Positions 53,431-64,000 of a stretch of DNA of 64,000 bases are shown here, in pieces. The notes beneath the pieces were generated by a model that was given only the letters and a program-made list of their open reading frames with translations, had not been told where the DNA came from and made no database searches. Every line of letters starts with the position of its first letter. Position 1 is the stretch's first letter. The stretch covers positions 1,922,900-1,986,899 of the forward strand of contig JANVCC010000064.1 in assembly GCA_025345505.1 (NCBI GenBank). The letters are read 5' to 3'. A program made the translations under genes and the position numbers. Origin of the DNA: Todiramphus chloris collaris (taxonomy: Eukaryota; Chordata; Aves; Coraciiformes; Alcedinidae).

Positions 53431-53837
53431 GCAAAACATAAAATCTAACCTCCCAGAGTTTTATTTCTGGCTTGGAGAGATGTCAGGGGCCCTGTGAGCT
53501 TTCACTTTTTCCTTGCCCCCTTAGACTGCACAGCAATAGAGGGAAGGAAGCGAGCAGGAAAGCCAGGCAAGGACAAGGTAGCAACATAAACTGCATGCTT
53601 CGTGCCAAGGGCAACATGCAGCAGGGAGTTACTGGCCCAGGAGAGACAAATGTAAAGGAGTGGCTTTTGAAAGCAGCTAAGGCAGGTTAGCTGGGATATC
53701 AGCTTTTTCTGCCTCAGCAAGGCTACCTGCAATGGAGCCATTTGTCCAATGCCTACTCACGGGGATCCTGGCAGGGAATCCAGCACAAAGGCTCCTCACA
53801 CGCATGTACGAACAGTGACTGTTCTGCTTTGGTTTGT

Positions 53838-53884
53838 TGATGGTCCTGAAGGTTTCTTCTAACTAGAATGATTCTGTGATTGAG
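53838..53884 (+). mobile_element. CR1 LINE 3'-tail fragment
   Basis: GGTCCTGAAGGTTTCTTCTA, then ACTAGAATGATTCTGTGATT: only the extreme 3' end of a CR1, directly followed by the body of another copy. Confidence 0.7.
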
Positions 53885-54337
53885 ATCATAGCTGGAGCTG
53901 TCCAAAGAAGGGCAGTGGAGCTGGGGAAGGGGCTGGAGCACAAGTCTGGTGAGGAGCAGCTGAGGGCCCTGGGCTTGTTGAGCCTGGAGCAAAGGAGGCT
54001 GAGGGGAGATCTTCTGGCTCTGACAGCTCCTGACAGGAGGCTGGAGCCAGGGGGGTCGGGCTCTGCTCCCAAGGGACAAGGGACAGGACAAGAGGAACCG
54101 GCCTCAGGTCGCACCAGGGGAGATGAGGAACAGTATCTTCCCTTTGAGGGTTCCCCAGGGCTGTGCCAGGCTGCCCAGGGCAGTGGTGGAGTCCCTGTGA
54201 TCCCTGTAGAGGTTTCAAAGGCATGGAGATGTGGTGCTGAGGGACATGGGTCAGTGGTGCCCTGGCAAGGCTGCATTAGCGGTTGGATCTGATGATCTTG
54301 AGTGTCTCTTCCAACCAGAACAATTCTATGATTCTGT
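53885..54337 (+). mobile_element. CR1 LINE 3' fragment, about 450 bp
   Basis: AGAAGGGCAGTGGAGCTGGG, GAGCCTGGAGCAAAGGAGGC, GGCTGAGGGGAGATCTTCTG, GGCTGCCCAGGGCAGTGGTG and the tail CAATTCTATGATTCTGTA. It is a plus-strand copy inserted next to an older tail in the same orientation. Confidence 0.88.
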
Positions 54338-57300
54338 ATTCTGCAGGTTTTCTTGATACTTTGCTCACGGAACCTGTTGCTTACAGGGTAGTGAATCCCC
54401 TGGATGAGTCACTCAGTGCACATCTTGTGTAGGAGCCTCCAAAATCTGCTTTCTTCTCTCCCACTGGAGGTAACAAGCTCTGATTTCTACCACTCAGGGT
54501 GGAGCAAAGAACCAACAGGTTTAATTCCTGTCCCCCATCTCTTCCTGGATGTGTCACTCCCTTATCAACAAGAGAAATCCTGGAGAGGCAGAAAAGCCTC
54601 GGTATTTCTTTGATAAAAGACCCACCCTAGCATTGTTTTATACACCTACCTCCCAACAGCAAATTAATTCCAGGACGTTAGCTCATGTCTGCACAAAGCC
54701 ATTAATGGTCCTGAGCAGTAACTGCACCCTGGCTCTATCAGAGAGATCGCAGACAGTGAGCTGGGCACAACGATACAGGCAGGACTCCAGCTTTCCCAGT
54801 ACACCCAGTACACCTAAAATGGTCTTCACCTGAAGGAAGCATCCCTCTCTGAGACAGCAGACGCTGCCCGTGCAATGAGCAGCAGCCACGCTGCTGTAGC
54901 TTCCACTCCAAGCCAGCCCAAACCCTGCCAGATGGGGAGTGGAGGAAATGCTGGGTACCAAGACAAGGCTCCCTGGGCCTTCTCCTCGGAGGGTGTGAAT
55001 CAGCAGCCGGGCTGCAATCGCAGTACCCGAGGATAAAGCCTGTTAAGCAGCTTTGAAAAAAAAAGAGTTTTGAAGCAAAAGGGATTTGAGCAAAATTAAA
55101 ATATTGAATTACCTCACCGTCAGATGGAAGAAAGAAGAAAAGAAGCTGGAAGCCTTAGAAGAGAAACAAAACTCTGCCTCTGCCACAATTTTAAAGAGCA
55201 ATTCACTGTGTCTGTTCTTTGAGGAGATTTTTCACCCTGGGTTTGTGCTCGCTTTTGAGAAAGAGGCTGACCTGGGCATCTTCTTATTTGTTTCAAACGT
55301 AACAAGTCAACCCAGAGCCATTTCTTTTTGTTTGGCTCTTTCCCTCTCTGTATTAATTTCAATTCAATCAAGGAGGCAGTTGCATAACTCTTTGTTTATA
55401 ATTGCTGTCACGTCAACCCTGAAACCGATCACTGCACCACTCAAGTTATATAAAAGGTTTTGTTAGGATATTTGTTATTTTCCTCGTTTAAATTGTGGGA
55501 AGATGAAGTTCTACCCCGGAGAGATGTTTTGGTTTTCGGAGCTCTGTTGCCTATTAGTCCTGTGCTTTGGTGTCGCTTCTCTCCCATTTTGTTTTACGCA
55601 GCGCAAGGCTCTGTTTATGCACAGAAACTCTCCAAAAACACTTCTCTGCACCCCATTAATACCCAGGCTGTAAAACACACTGTGCTGAGTCAGAGAAGCA
55701 ACTGGCAGAAAGCAAAGTTCAGCTCTTAAGGAGCGATTTAAATCTATTTCTGGCAAGGCAAGACTATTTAAATGCTTAAGTGGACTGGGATTGTGATTTA
55801 CCTTGCTCTTCTGAAGCCTACACTCTTACCCTTCCATGATGTAGTATCAAACCCTGAAGGATCTTTTCTCCTTTTGTGTGTGTGACAAAATATCTCTTCA
55901 CTTACACACAAATGATCCTAGAATTGAGCCCACAAACACACCCTGGCTTCCTTTGCTCCTCTCCCAACACTTGTGGTTATTCCCCTTTGACTGACATATG
56001 TATTCACCTGGGAGACTTCTCCCCTGCCTCCAGAGAATTCAGATGATCCATTTTGCCATCAGTTTGTCTTTCTAGAGGTGTGAGTGCCAGGGGCTTACTC
56101 ACAGCTATCTTGGACCCAAAGCACTACTGCACTGCAGAGGTAAATGCTTTAAGCCAAGAAGCCCGTTTCATCCGATGGGAATGAACCAAGAAAAAGGCTC
56201 CAGTCGGTTCTGTTGGAAAGGAGGGGCTGGTGTCTAAGAGCCAGTGGCACAGCCACACAAATTAACACAGAGTGGAACAAAGCACCTGTCTCACGCTGAG
56301 GTCATGAGCTGCAAAATGTGGCTAGAAGAGTTCAAATTTCAACCATCGGAGGTAAAGGTTCCGGTGAGATACACAAACAGATGCCCGACGAGGCCCTTTC
56401 TGATCTTCACTGGGAGACTTTGTGACTGAGACAAAGGCAACTCACCATCAAAGGCAATTAACTCCAGCCTTGAGAGGGGTTTTCAAACACACTTTCCACC
56501 CTGGGTGTCTGTGACCTGTTTCTAAAGGATTTTTGAGAGGCAACTAAGAAAATCAGGGCTACTATCAGTTAAGTATAAATTCAAGAGTGCACGGCTCCGC
56601 TGAGAAAAGGGTCAAGAGACCCCCCCAAATCAGACTGGCTGAAACCCACGTGTCCCTGTGCCATAGCCGAGGCTCTAAGGTGTGCCCACTTACCCTGCCC
56701 TGCTCGCTCACAGGCTCATGGCCACCTCTGCTCTAAGAGTGACAACAGAGTTGAGCTCAACTCTGCGGATGCCACGTGCACGAGTAGCTTGTGGAAAGAG
56801 CTTTACACAGAATCCAGGTCTCTCTGAGCAGCTGCTTTTTCACCAGGGTATCACACAGGTAGGAATGGTGCAGTAAGCCCTGGGAGAACTCTGTTCCCTG
56901 CTCTAACACATTCTCAGGAGCTACGAGTTCAAGCTCAGCTCGGATGCTTTCCTCTGTGCAAAAGAAACAGTGCTTCATTACTGGTGGGAATAAAATGCTC
57001 CAAGGCTAGAAGGAAGCTGCAGAAAAACTTCACTTGCTTCGTTAAAAGATGGGTAAAAGCTGTTTCATACTGAACTTAAACGTGGTTGTGCTTTGGGAAA
57101 AGCCAGAGCCTTGCTATCTGTCCCAGGTATGCATTGTAGGGGTCCTGCCTTAGCTTTAGACCAGCCTGTGTTCATATACAGCCATGCAGGCTTTGGATTT
57201 GGAATGGTCTGCTCAGCATCACTGCAGACTCCCAACCAGGGCTGCCTGTCTTCAAAGCAGCAAAATTCTTGCTTTTACAGGAGACCAACGTTTATTTATT

Positions 57301-58190
57301 TATTTTACACCTCAAACTTCATTCTCTCCAAAGCCTTCACCAGGGACGTTCCCTCTTCCAATTACATTTTTGATAAACTACTTCTGTAGGTTATCAACAA
57401 GGACACAAGGTCCTCAGGAAAACGAGAAGCTGGGATTTAAAAACTCTCAAAGCCACCCTCCAGGCCCAGCCCCAAGGTTCATCGTGGCCGTCGGCACCGA
57501 GGCTACTGGGGCAGAGCCAGAATCATTTCAGCCAAGCAGTGACAAAACTTGCAGTTTCCTACCTGTGCCCTAGCTACACGTGGGTCCAGCCAGCACTCCA
57601 AGCTCCGTCATACAGGGGGGGCTGCAGGAGGCAAATTAATTTAACTGCAAGGCTTGCCAGAAAGAGCAGAGGTGCATTTTGAGTCCCAGCTCTAGGCTGT
57701 TTTTGTGACTAGGCTGAAGCTGACGGCTGCGATCGCGATGACTCTGTCTACTGTCCTTTTTAAACATCTTCTGCTTTGACTAATTTGATTTAAGCTTATT
57801 CTTGGCTGGCTTTCCATCAATAAAAACCCCGTTCAAAAGGTGGCTTTTGCAGAATGCAGCCTAAAAGAGAACATTAACAAAAGGAGATGTAATATACAAT
57901 GGAAAATTAACCAGCAACCTGTACTTCATCCTTAAAACTCTACTCTGTTAACTTCTCCCAGAGCTCATTAACGCCTATTTTGTTTTAAACCACCTTCCTG
58001 CCAACGACAGCTCTGGCAACGGCGAGTTCTCCTCATGCTCAACTGTTTTGAGCCTAATTATAAGCAAAAGTTGTAAGAGAACAGAGCTCTAGCCAGCAGA
58101 GCTGCACCTTCTCAGCCGAGGTCAGGGTTAGTCTTTTGTACTGCAAGGCAAACTCCGGTACAGTTAAATAACGACACAAAGCAAAGATAT
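54338..58190. other. Intergenic region, nothing recognised
   Basis: About 3.9 kb of AT-leaning DNA without a recognisable exon, repeat or RNA gene. Confidence 0.4.
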
Positions 58191-58210
58191 ACTCCATAAA
58201 ACATTAATAT

Positions 58211-58216
58211 TTTAAT
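58211..58216 (-). terminator. Minus-strand poly(A) signal ATTAAA
   Basis: ATTAAA on the minus strand at the boundary of the AT-rich block, followed on that strand by T/G-rich sequence (TGTTTTATGG, CTTTGCTTTGTG). It is the candidate distal end of the minus-strand transcript. Confidence 0.4.
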
Positions 58217-58311
58217 GAAAAATCTTAGCTTCATGTTTCTATCCAAAGACACTCAAAACTAGTTTTTCTCCCCCCTTAATTTTGACCTATAATGGGACCA
58301 GTTTGGAGATA

Positions 58312-58317
58312 TTTATT
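58312..58317 (-). terminator. Minus-strand poly(A) signal AATAAA
   Basis: AATAAA on the minus strand about 100 bases upstream of the ATTAAA signal. It could define a slightly shorter 3' end. Confidence 0.4.
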
Positions 58318-58914
58318 ATTTTTTTTTGTATTTTAGAACATTTTTTTTTTAAAGATTAAACAACCAGGCTAGCAAAAAGGTACCCAATACATACTTTTCT
58401 TATATCAAACAAGCTAGTATTTCAATACAATGTAACTATACAGAATATATACATTACACATATGATCACAAAGCAAACACTACAGGCTCAGAACAGATTT
58501 GAAAAAACATGATATTCACATTGATTACAATAACTCTAAAAATGATTGTAACGTTGAAACGGCACTTAGTTTACAAAAAAAGTCACAAAAATATATATAG
58601 CCACCAAGAACTATGGTTCCTGAAAAATACTAATAGCCAGATAGTAGTATATAAAATGTGAAGTGTATTTAAACATCGTATACATTAAAAAACGAAACCA
58701 AAACCCAAAAAACAATTCTGTTAAGTCAATAAACATGCCAAGTAATCTAGCTGTGGCCAGCATCAACAAGAGAAGCTGTACTGTGGATGAGATGACAACT
58801 GGATATACGGCTGGTGACCGGAGACTGGCACAGTTAAGGGGGTTTCACTGTTACTAAAATGCACAAAGAAGCCCAACAATAATTTAAATTCACATTTATT
58901 TATTATTTTTTTTC

Positions 58915-58931
58915 TTTTTTTTTTTTTTTTT
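58915..58931. repeat. Poly(T) tract
   Basis: Seventeen consecutive T on the plus strand, next to AT-rich TTTATTTATTATTTT. Confidence 0.9.
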
Positions 58932-60649
58932 CCTCCAGCTTACTCTTTTCCCTCTTCGGGGTTTCACCGTAGGGCAGCACCTAGAGTGAAGGCACTGCAG
59001 GAACAGGGCAAAGAAGCTGTCCAAGAACTTGGTGTAGCCAGGGCTATAGGTCAGAATATCAAAAGCATGCATCAGCTAAACGAATGGTTAAAGAAAATCA
59101 CTCCTCTGGGGACTTCAGCAACCCTCAGGAAGACTGTAGGTACAGTTGCCACACAGGCTGGCAGCACCAGAAACCGATTCAGCTTTTGGTTTGGATTGTT
59201 TTTCTTTTTTAAGCGCAACCAGATTTGTAGCTGAGACCTGTGGGACACTAAATTACTGTGATAGCACGTATCGAGTTAACAAAAACCCAGAGCAGTAAGT
59301 ACTGTTGCATTAAAAAAATTCACATTTGTGTTGTGTTTTGTTTTTCATGGTACGTTTCCTCCGATACTTTGAACCGACTCTGTTTACTAGGGACCTCTGA
59401 TGGGGCTGAGGCACCGTCCGGCCTTGAACCCTCTTATCTGTCATCAAGATGCTATGGAATTTATTATGTCCATACCTGGAGATGAGAACCCTCCAAAACT
59501 GGGTTTCACCTTGTAAGCAAAACTCGAACGTAATCGATCGGCATGAAAATTAGCTCTTTTCCATACTCTGATGGTGTGGAAGTTGCAGCGGATGAAGGAG
59601 CAAGAGGTGCTCCTCCACCTGCATTTTCTCCATCCCTGCCGGGCGCCCAGAGCTCCCCTTCTATTTGCATATAAAATGCTTCATGGTTGGTCTCCAGGAG
59701 AGACCCACGATAGTCTCAGTGCTCTCACGTCCTGGGGCTGGAGGGGAAAGCCAGCAACCAAGAAGCGACTGAAGCCCTCATATAAAAACTTTAAACCATA
59801 GCTTAAAAACAATAAAATTTTATCCCGTAAGGGACATATAGGGATCATAGTCTTATAAAATATATTTTACTGCTTTGGCAGCTATTACTTTTTTAAAAAG
59901 TTTAAATTCACACCTTTTAGACTCAAGATACATGCGAACCCAGAACCATTTGCAATAACCTAGTCTACTAATCTCTCAGTATGAGAGACTTGACCGTAGG
60001 ATCTGTGAGCCTGACAACGGAACTCAAACTGCAGGAAACCAGACAAATCACCGGGAACACACAGCTTTTTTTTTGGGGTTTTTTTTGTTGTTGTTTTTTT
60101 CCCCTCACTGTTTTAATTCATGTTGTGTAAGGACAGTGACAAGCAGCGCTGACGGGGAGTTTTGTTTGCTAAAGACGTGGGCAATTCCCATGGCTTTCCA
60201 GGGGAGTTGTGCTACGTGTCTGCGTCAAAAAACAAACAAAACAAACCCTACCGACCCGGCCAAATCTCCCGCACAGCTGAAACATCCCTTCTTTTGCTTC
60301 CACTCTTTGAGGGGAAATAGAAAGCTTTTGATTTTTGCCCCCCCCTCTCCCAAAACACCACGTTAAATCGGGGAAAAACCCTACCCCTTCCTTTCCCAGT
60401 GTTCCCATGGGACGTACTGCTCTGCAGAAGGGGTGAAGACCCCTCCCAGGCTCCGAGAAGCCGGGTCCATGGCATATGGCAGAACCTTGCTGGTTCTGGG
60501 GTAGTGAAGGCACTCTGCTTGCAAAACAAACGGGCGAGGAAAGGATTTCCCACTGAGTGCAAAGATCGGTGCCGCGTGGGAGAAGGACATGCGAAAGCAA
60601 GACATAAATCACTTTGCAAATGAATGTTGGAGACTACTCATCGAAAAAG

Positions 60650-60985
60650 AAACCGCTGAGATGGCTCGGGCTGGAAGAAATCTGGAAGAAGTTTCCAACA
60701 ATCGAGAAGGGCCGCAGAGGGATTAGAGAATCTGCTGCACGGGCTGAGAGCGATCGGACTGTGTTGTCTGGGGAAGGCTCAGGGAGATCTTATCAACACA
60801 TAAAACTAGTGGATAGAAGGGGGCAAAGGAGATGGAGCCAGACCACTGAGGGCACAGACTGAAACACAAGAAATCCCACCTAAACAAACCCTTTTTTATG
60901 CTGAGGGTGGTCAAACGCTGGAACAGTTTCCCAGAGAAGCTGGGAATCACTATTCTCTGATTCTGTGATTCCTGTCAAGCAGAAA
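60650..60985 (+). mobile_element. Old CR1 LINE fragment with internal deletions
   Basis: Plus-strand CR1-like segments: GCAAAGGAGATGGAGCCAGA, CTGAAACACAAGAAATCCCA, TGCTGAGGGTGGTCAAACGC, TGGAACAGTTTCCCAGAGAA and the end TTCTCTGATTCTGTGATTCC. Middle parts of the usual 3' region are missing, so this is an old, eroded copy. Confidence 0.75.
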
Positions 60986-61613
60986 TGTAAGTGCACAGCA
61001 AATAACGTCGGGGGGTTTTGGAGGAAAAAAAAAGTGGGGGGAGAAAAAAAGAGAAAATGTAGTCCAGAGTTCAATCCCCTCTGATAATGTACTGAGAGAA
61101 ATTGATGCTTTCGGTGTTTTAAGGCAAGTTTCTTCTAGCTTGATTAGGTACCTATCACTCAATTTGGAATCTAAGCCTATTAGCAACAGAGATTGTTTTA
61201 AGATGTCCTACATTTTTACATCTCTCCTGTGAAGAACACCAGCATTTCAAAGAACTGAACACTTCCAAGAAGTTAGGGAGGAGAAATAAAACAATACTTG
61301 CATTTAATCTGCATTCGCCTCTCCGTAGAAAAGAGGTATTAACAAGAAACAATTACAGACAGGAAAACGAAGGAGTAAACCCAAGCCTAAAACAAACAAA
61401 CAAACTCCTTTAAGAACTCTATTGTTCCTGCAGTTGAATCGGATTGAGAAGTGAGAACTAAATTAAGATGTTACACAGAGATTACAGGGTTGAAGAGATA
61501 ATGTGTAACCCAGTGCAATGAACAATGAAACCCTTGCCTTGTGCCAAGGTGTTAACAGTTAATAACACTTTTTTTTTTCGAGGAAGAAGAGATCAGAGCC
61601 ACAGTCTTCTTAA

Positions 61614-61628
61614 CCCCCCCCCCCCCCC
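61614..61628. repeat. Poly(C) tract
   Basis: Fifteen consecutive C on the plus strand (G-run on the minus strand), close to a poly(T) run at about 61,569. Likely a variable homopolymer. Confidence 0.9.
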
Positions 61629-64000
61629 AACGCCTTCTCTTTGGTATTCAGAAAGCAGTTTGCCTTCTGACACAGAATTTTAAGCCTTAAACCCCAAGTC
61701 AGATATGTCTATTTTGTATTTGCGCATCTCCTCGCTGACAAACTGTTTAGCACAATGGGTGAAAACGATGTGATTCGAACAGAAGATGATGCCCATCTAG
61801 ATCTGACCACCTTTGATGATTACATTTCTCCACTCCGTTTATGTATGAAGTACTTACGACTACACGAATCACAAAGGATTCTCACATACCTGCAAAGTGG
61901 AGTAACACCAGGAAAAAAAAAGGAAAAACAGAAGACAATTCTCTATTTGAGTTCCGTGTCATTAGCCCTGTAATTCAGGATAAAATGCAGCAAAAGGCAT
62001 TGTCTTGTCTCCCTGGCTCCTCAGTTCTAGAAATGAGAAGTGGAAGAGAACTGGTCTTTAAATGCAGCCCACCAACAGCCACTGGACTAATTCACAGTAG
62101 GACATCCCAAAAAGAGAGTTTCTCCTTCAAGCCCTTTTAAGAAGACTTACAAAGGTAGACACACACAAGACTGAACTGCAGCAGAGAAGGTCTTTGCAGC
62201 ATGTTTCTAAAACACCCTTTGGATCTGGTGGAGAAACATCATTCCAGTAACTTGGAAAGGACTTAAATCCCAACTGGTTTTGCTCTACTTAACTAAAATA
62301 TGTGGCTTTTTACCTAAAACACAGCAGAGAAAAAATGTTAAAGTCACGGAAACTCTTTAAGCTCTTTCCTAAGGGCAATAAACTATTTTTTCCCCCCTTA
62401 CAAAAGTTGGCTATTAGTAGAAACAACTCAGTCTTCCAGAGCAGTGGAGCTGCCTAAGCTAACTGAATACAAATTGATCTCACAACATAATACCACTTTT
62501 GTGCCTTCTCTTTCTCCAGGAGCAACCCTGCCCTGTTGGTTTCATTTCCTCTTCATGTTTGAGTAAAACAAATCTGGGTAGAAAACAACAATTTTTAAAA
62601 GAAAAAATAATAACAACAACCACCCCAAGATTGAAAACTGAGCGTATCATGCCTTTGGAATTCTAAGATCAAGCAATACCTACTCGCTCAGCGTGTCACG
62701 TGCAGGCGACAGGCGTTTGGCAGCGGGCACCGAGTTAACTTCAGAAGCAATAAGACAAAAAACCATATCATGAACCTCCTAATGTAGTTCCTAATTTAGG
62801 TTTCAAAGCAGCGCTGCCGCCCAACCAGCCTCGACAAAACAAGACTCGCTGCTCTGAAAAATCCCACACCCTGAATTTGCAGCTTTTTGCTAAATATGGA
62901 AAAATGAAATTGCAAATCTTTCAATTTATTGCTTACTGGAGCCGTGTGTGTAGCTGGAGTAATGGCCTTTAATAAACTGAGTTGGCAAGGCTTTAAAATG
63001 TTTTGAAACAGGAACAATTCATCACTGCTATATAGGCTTTTTGTAAACAACCCCCTGTTGTGTTAGAAAGTTGGCCTCTAAGGAGAATAAATTGCTTGTT
63101 TTGTCCAAAACAGACTAATAAAAATCTCAGAAACTATACATGCATATGTATAAACGCACAAAAAAAGTGCAATAATGCACAAAAATGCTTTGTTTTTCCC
63201 ATCTGTAAACTCCTTCTAGCTAGCTTTTGGAGAGTAGTAAACATACAGTATCCGTGACAGGGGGGAGTGACCAGGACTGAGAATGACCCGGCCACTATTT
63301 AAGAACTTCAGCTTGGGAAAACCTTCCTTTTCATACGTGGTTCCCCTTCTACAGAAAGGTAAGAGTCATGAGCTGTTTGTCAGGCTGGCACAGATAATAC
63401 ACTTTCCTATCACCCTTAATTCATTAGGCACCATTAAGCTTTTCCTGATTGTACTATTTCTACACCTAACCTTAGATGGGCAAAGCTGGACAGGCTATTT
63501 GATCAAGCGGTTTCTAAAAGGACTGGAATCTAAGAAGTAGGAATACCTGGCATGACATCACTTGGTTTGTCAAAACTGATTCATCTGAGATGAAAAGGGA
63601 CAATGTGGTTTCTAAGAAGTGTGCAACTGTTAAGTTTCCAAACGGCTTACTGTTGCCAAGAGAAGGGTTACACAGCAAGCACTTTGAAAACCAGCAGGCA
63701 CAGAGATAGGAAGTGTCACCTTTTTTATGCAGAAGATTAAAGCATCCACTCAAAACTGTTCAATAACGATTTCCAATGCATCCTTTTGTCATTTTTAAAA
63801 GGCTTCCTCTGATTTCCTTCCCTTAACCAAAGGGTCTGCAGAAGCAAGAGAAACTTAGTGAGCTGCTCTAACTGTGGAAGAAGAAATAGTTAAAGTGATC
63901 TGAATCAGTTGTTCTTCTTTAGAAGTGCATCACAGCTTCCATGATGTTCTGACAAGATCTTTTTGTGCATTCAGTCTTAAATATTTTCACAGAAGTGATC

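Larger units (their letters stand above)
37064..53837. other. Long gene-poor intergenic interval
   Basis: About 16.8 kb without a recognisable exon or CR1. It holds AT-rich blocks that resemble conserved non-coding elements (listed separately), a CpG-dense patch at 48,050-48,420, poly(A) tracts near 48,550 and 48,640, a GAT microsatellite at 44,821, and a cluster of small tandem repeats at 52,313-52,828. Chance frames of up to about 208 codons exist but overlap on both strands. Confidence 0.5.
58195..64000 (-). other. Probable 3' end of a minus-strand gene entering from the right (3'UTR and/or last intron)
   Basis: AT-rich, low-complexity sequence resembling long vertebrate 3'UTRs begins abruptly near 58,195 and continues to the window end. 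On the minus strand it contains AATAAA (plus 58,312-58,317), ATTAAA (58,211-58,216) and AATAAATAAA (about 58,897-58,904). In human the gene right of ST14 is ZBTB44 on the opposite strand with a long 3'UTR, so ZBTB44 is the candidate by synteny. I found none of its zinc-finger or BTB coding sequence, so no gene symbol is given. Part may be intron: a possible last-exon acceptor lies at 59,238. A CR1 lies inside at about 60,650-60,985. Confidence 0.35.

Noticed and set aside
58986-59234. 82-codon plus-strand frame starting M-K-A-L-Q-E-Q-G-K-E-A-V
   Set aside because: The composition is attractive, but no family was recognised. It lies in what looks like minus-strand 3'UTR or intron, and frames of this length are common by chance in this window.
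61755-61973. 72-codon plus-strand frame starting M-G-E-N-D-V-I-R-T-E-D-D
   Set aside because: No recognisable homolog or splice support on the plus strand, and it overlaps better splice-like signals on the minus strand.

Overview
The window is vertebrate nuclear DNA, most likely from a bird. Three things point there: compact GC-rich introns, chicken-repeat-1 (CR1) LINE fragments on both strands ending in the typical ATTCTGTGA-like tail, and a gene set that sits on human 11q24 (homologous to an avian microchromosome). Nothing prokaryotic, viral or CRISPR-like was seen. Nearly all long open frames here are chance frames in GC-rich DNA. Real coding sequence is spread over short exons with GT/AG borders.

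Layout. (1) 1-857: the last two coding segments of a plus-strand gene recognised as NFRKB (INO80 complex), followed by its 3'UTR to about 2,660. (2) 2,660-9,700: intergenic, no gene seen. (3) about 9,720-26,960: a complete ST14 (matriptase) gene on the plus strand. A CpG-rich promoter leads to a first exon at 10,057, a 6.8 kb first intron, then 18 further coding exons from 16,933 to the stop at 26,649. I could place all 19 exons with consistent phases, giving an 850-residue type II transmembrane serine protease: short cytoplasmic tail, TM helix, SEA, two CUB, four LDLRa repeats, and a trypsin-like domain with an intact catalytic triad. (4) about 27,000-58,190: a 31 kb gene-poor stretch with CR1 copies, small tandem repeats, several AT-rich blocks that look like conserved regulatory DNA, and one CpG-dense patch. 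(5) about 58,195-64,000: AT-rich DNA with poly(A) signals on the minus strand. It fits the 3' end of a minus-strand gene entering from the right. ZBTB44 is the candidate by synteny only, because none of its recognisable coding sequence is in the window.

The genes do not form a pathway: NFRKB is a nuclear chromatin-remodelling subunit, and ST14 is an epithelial surface protease. What stands out is their arrangement (NFRKB directly upstream of ST14 in the same orientation), the complete and well-conserved ST14 exon set, a G-run minisatellite beside an ST14 splice donor, a possible alternative ST14 3' end, and a possible recursive splice site at the right. I found no convincing new biological system.
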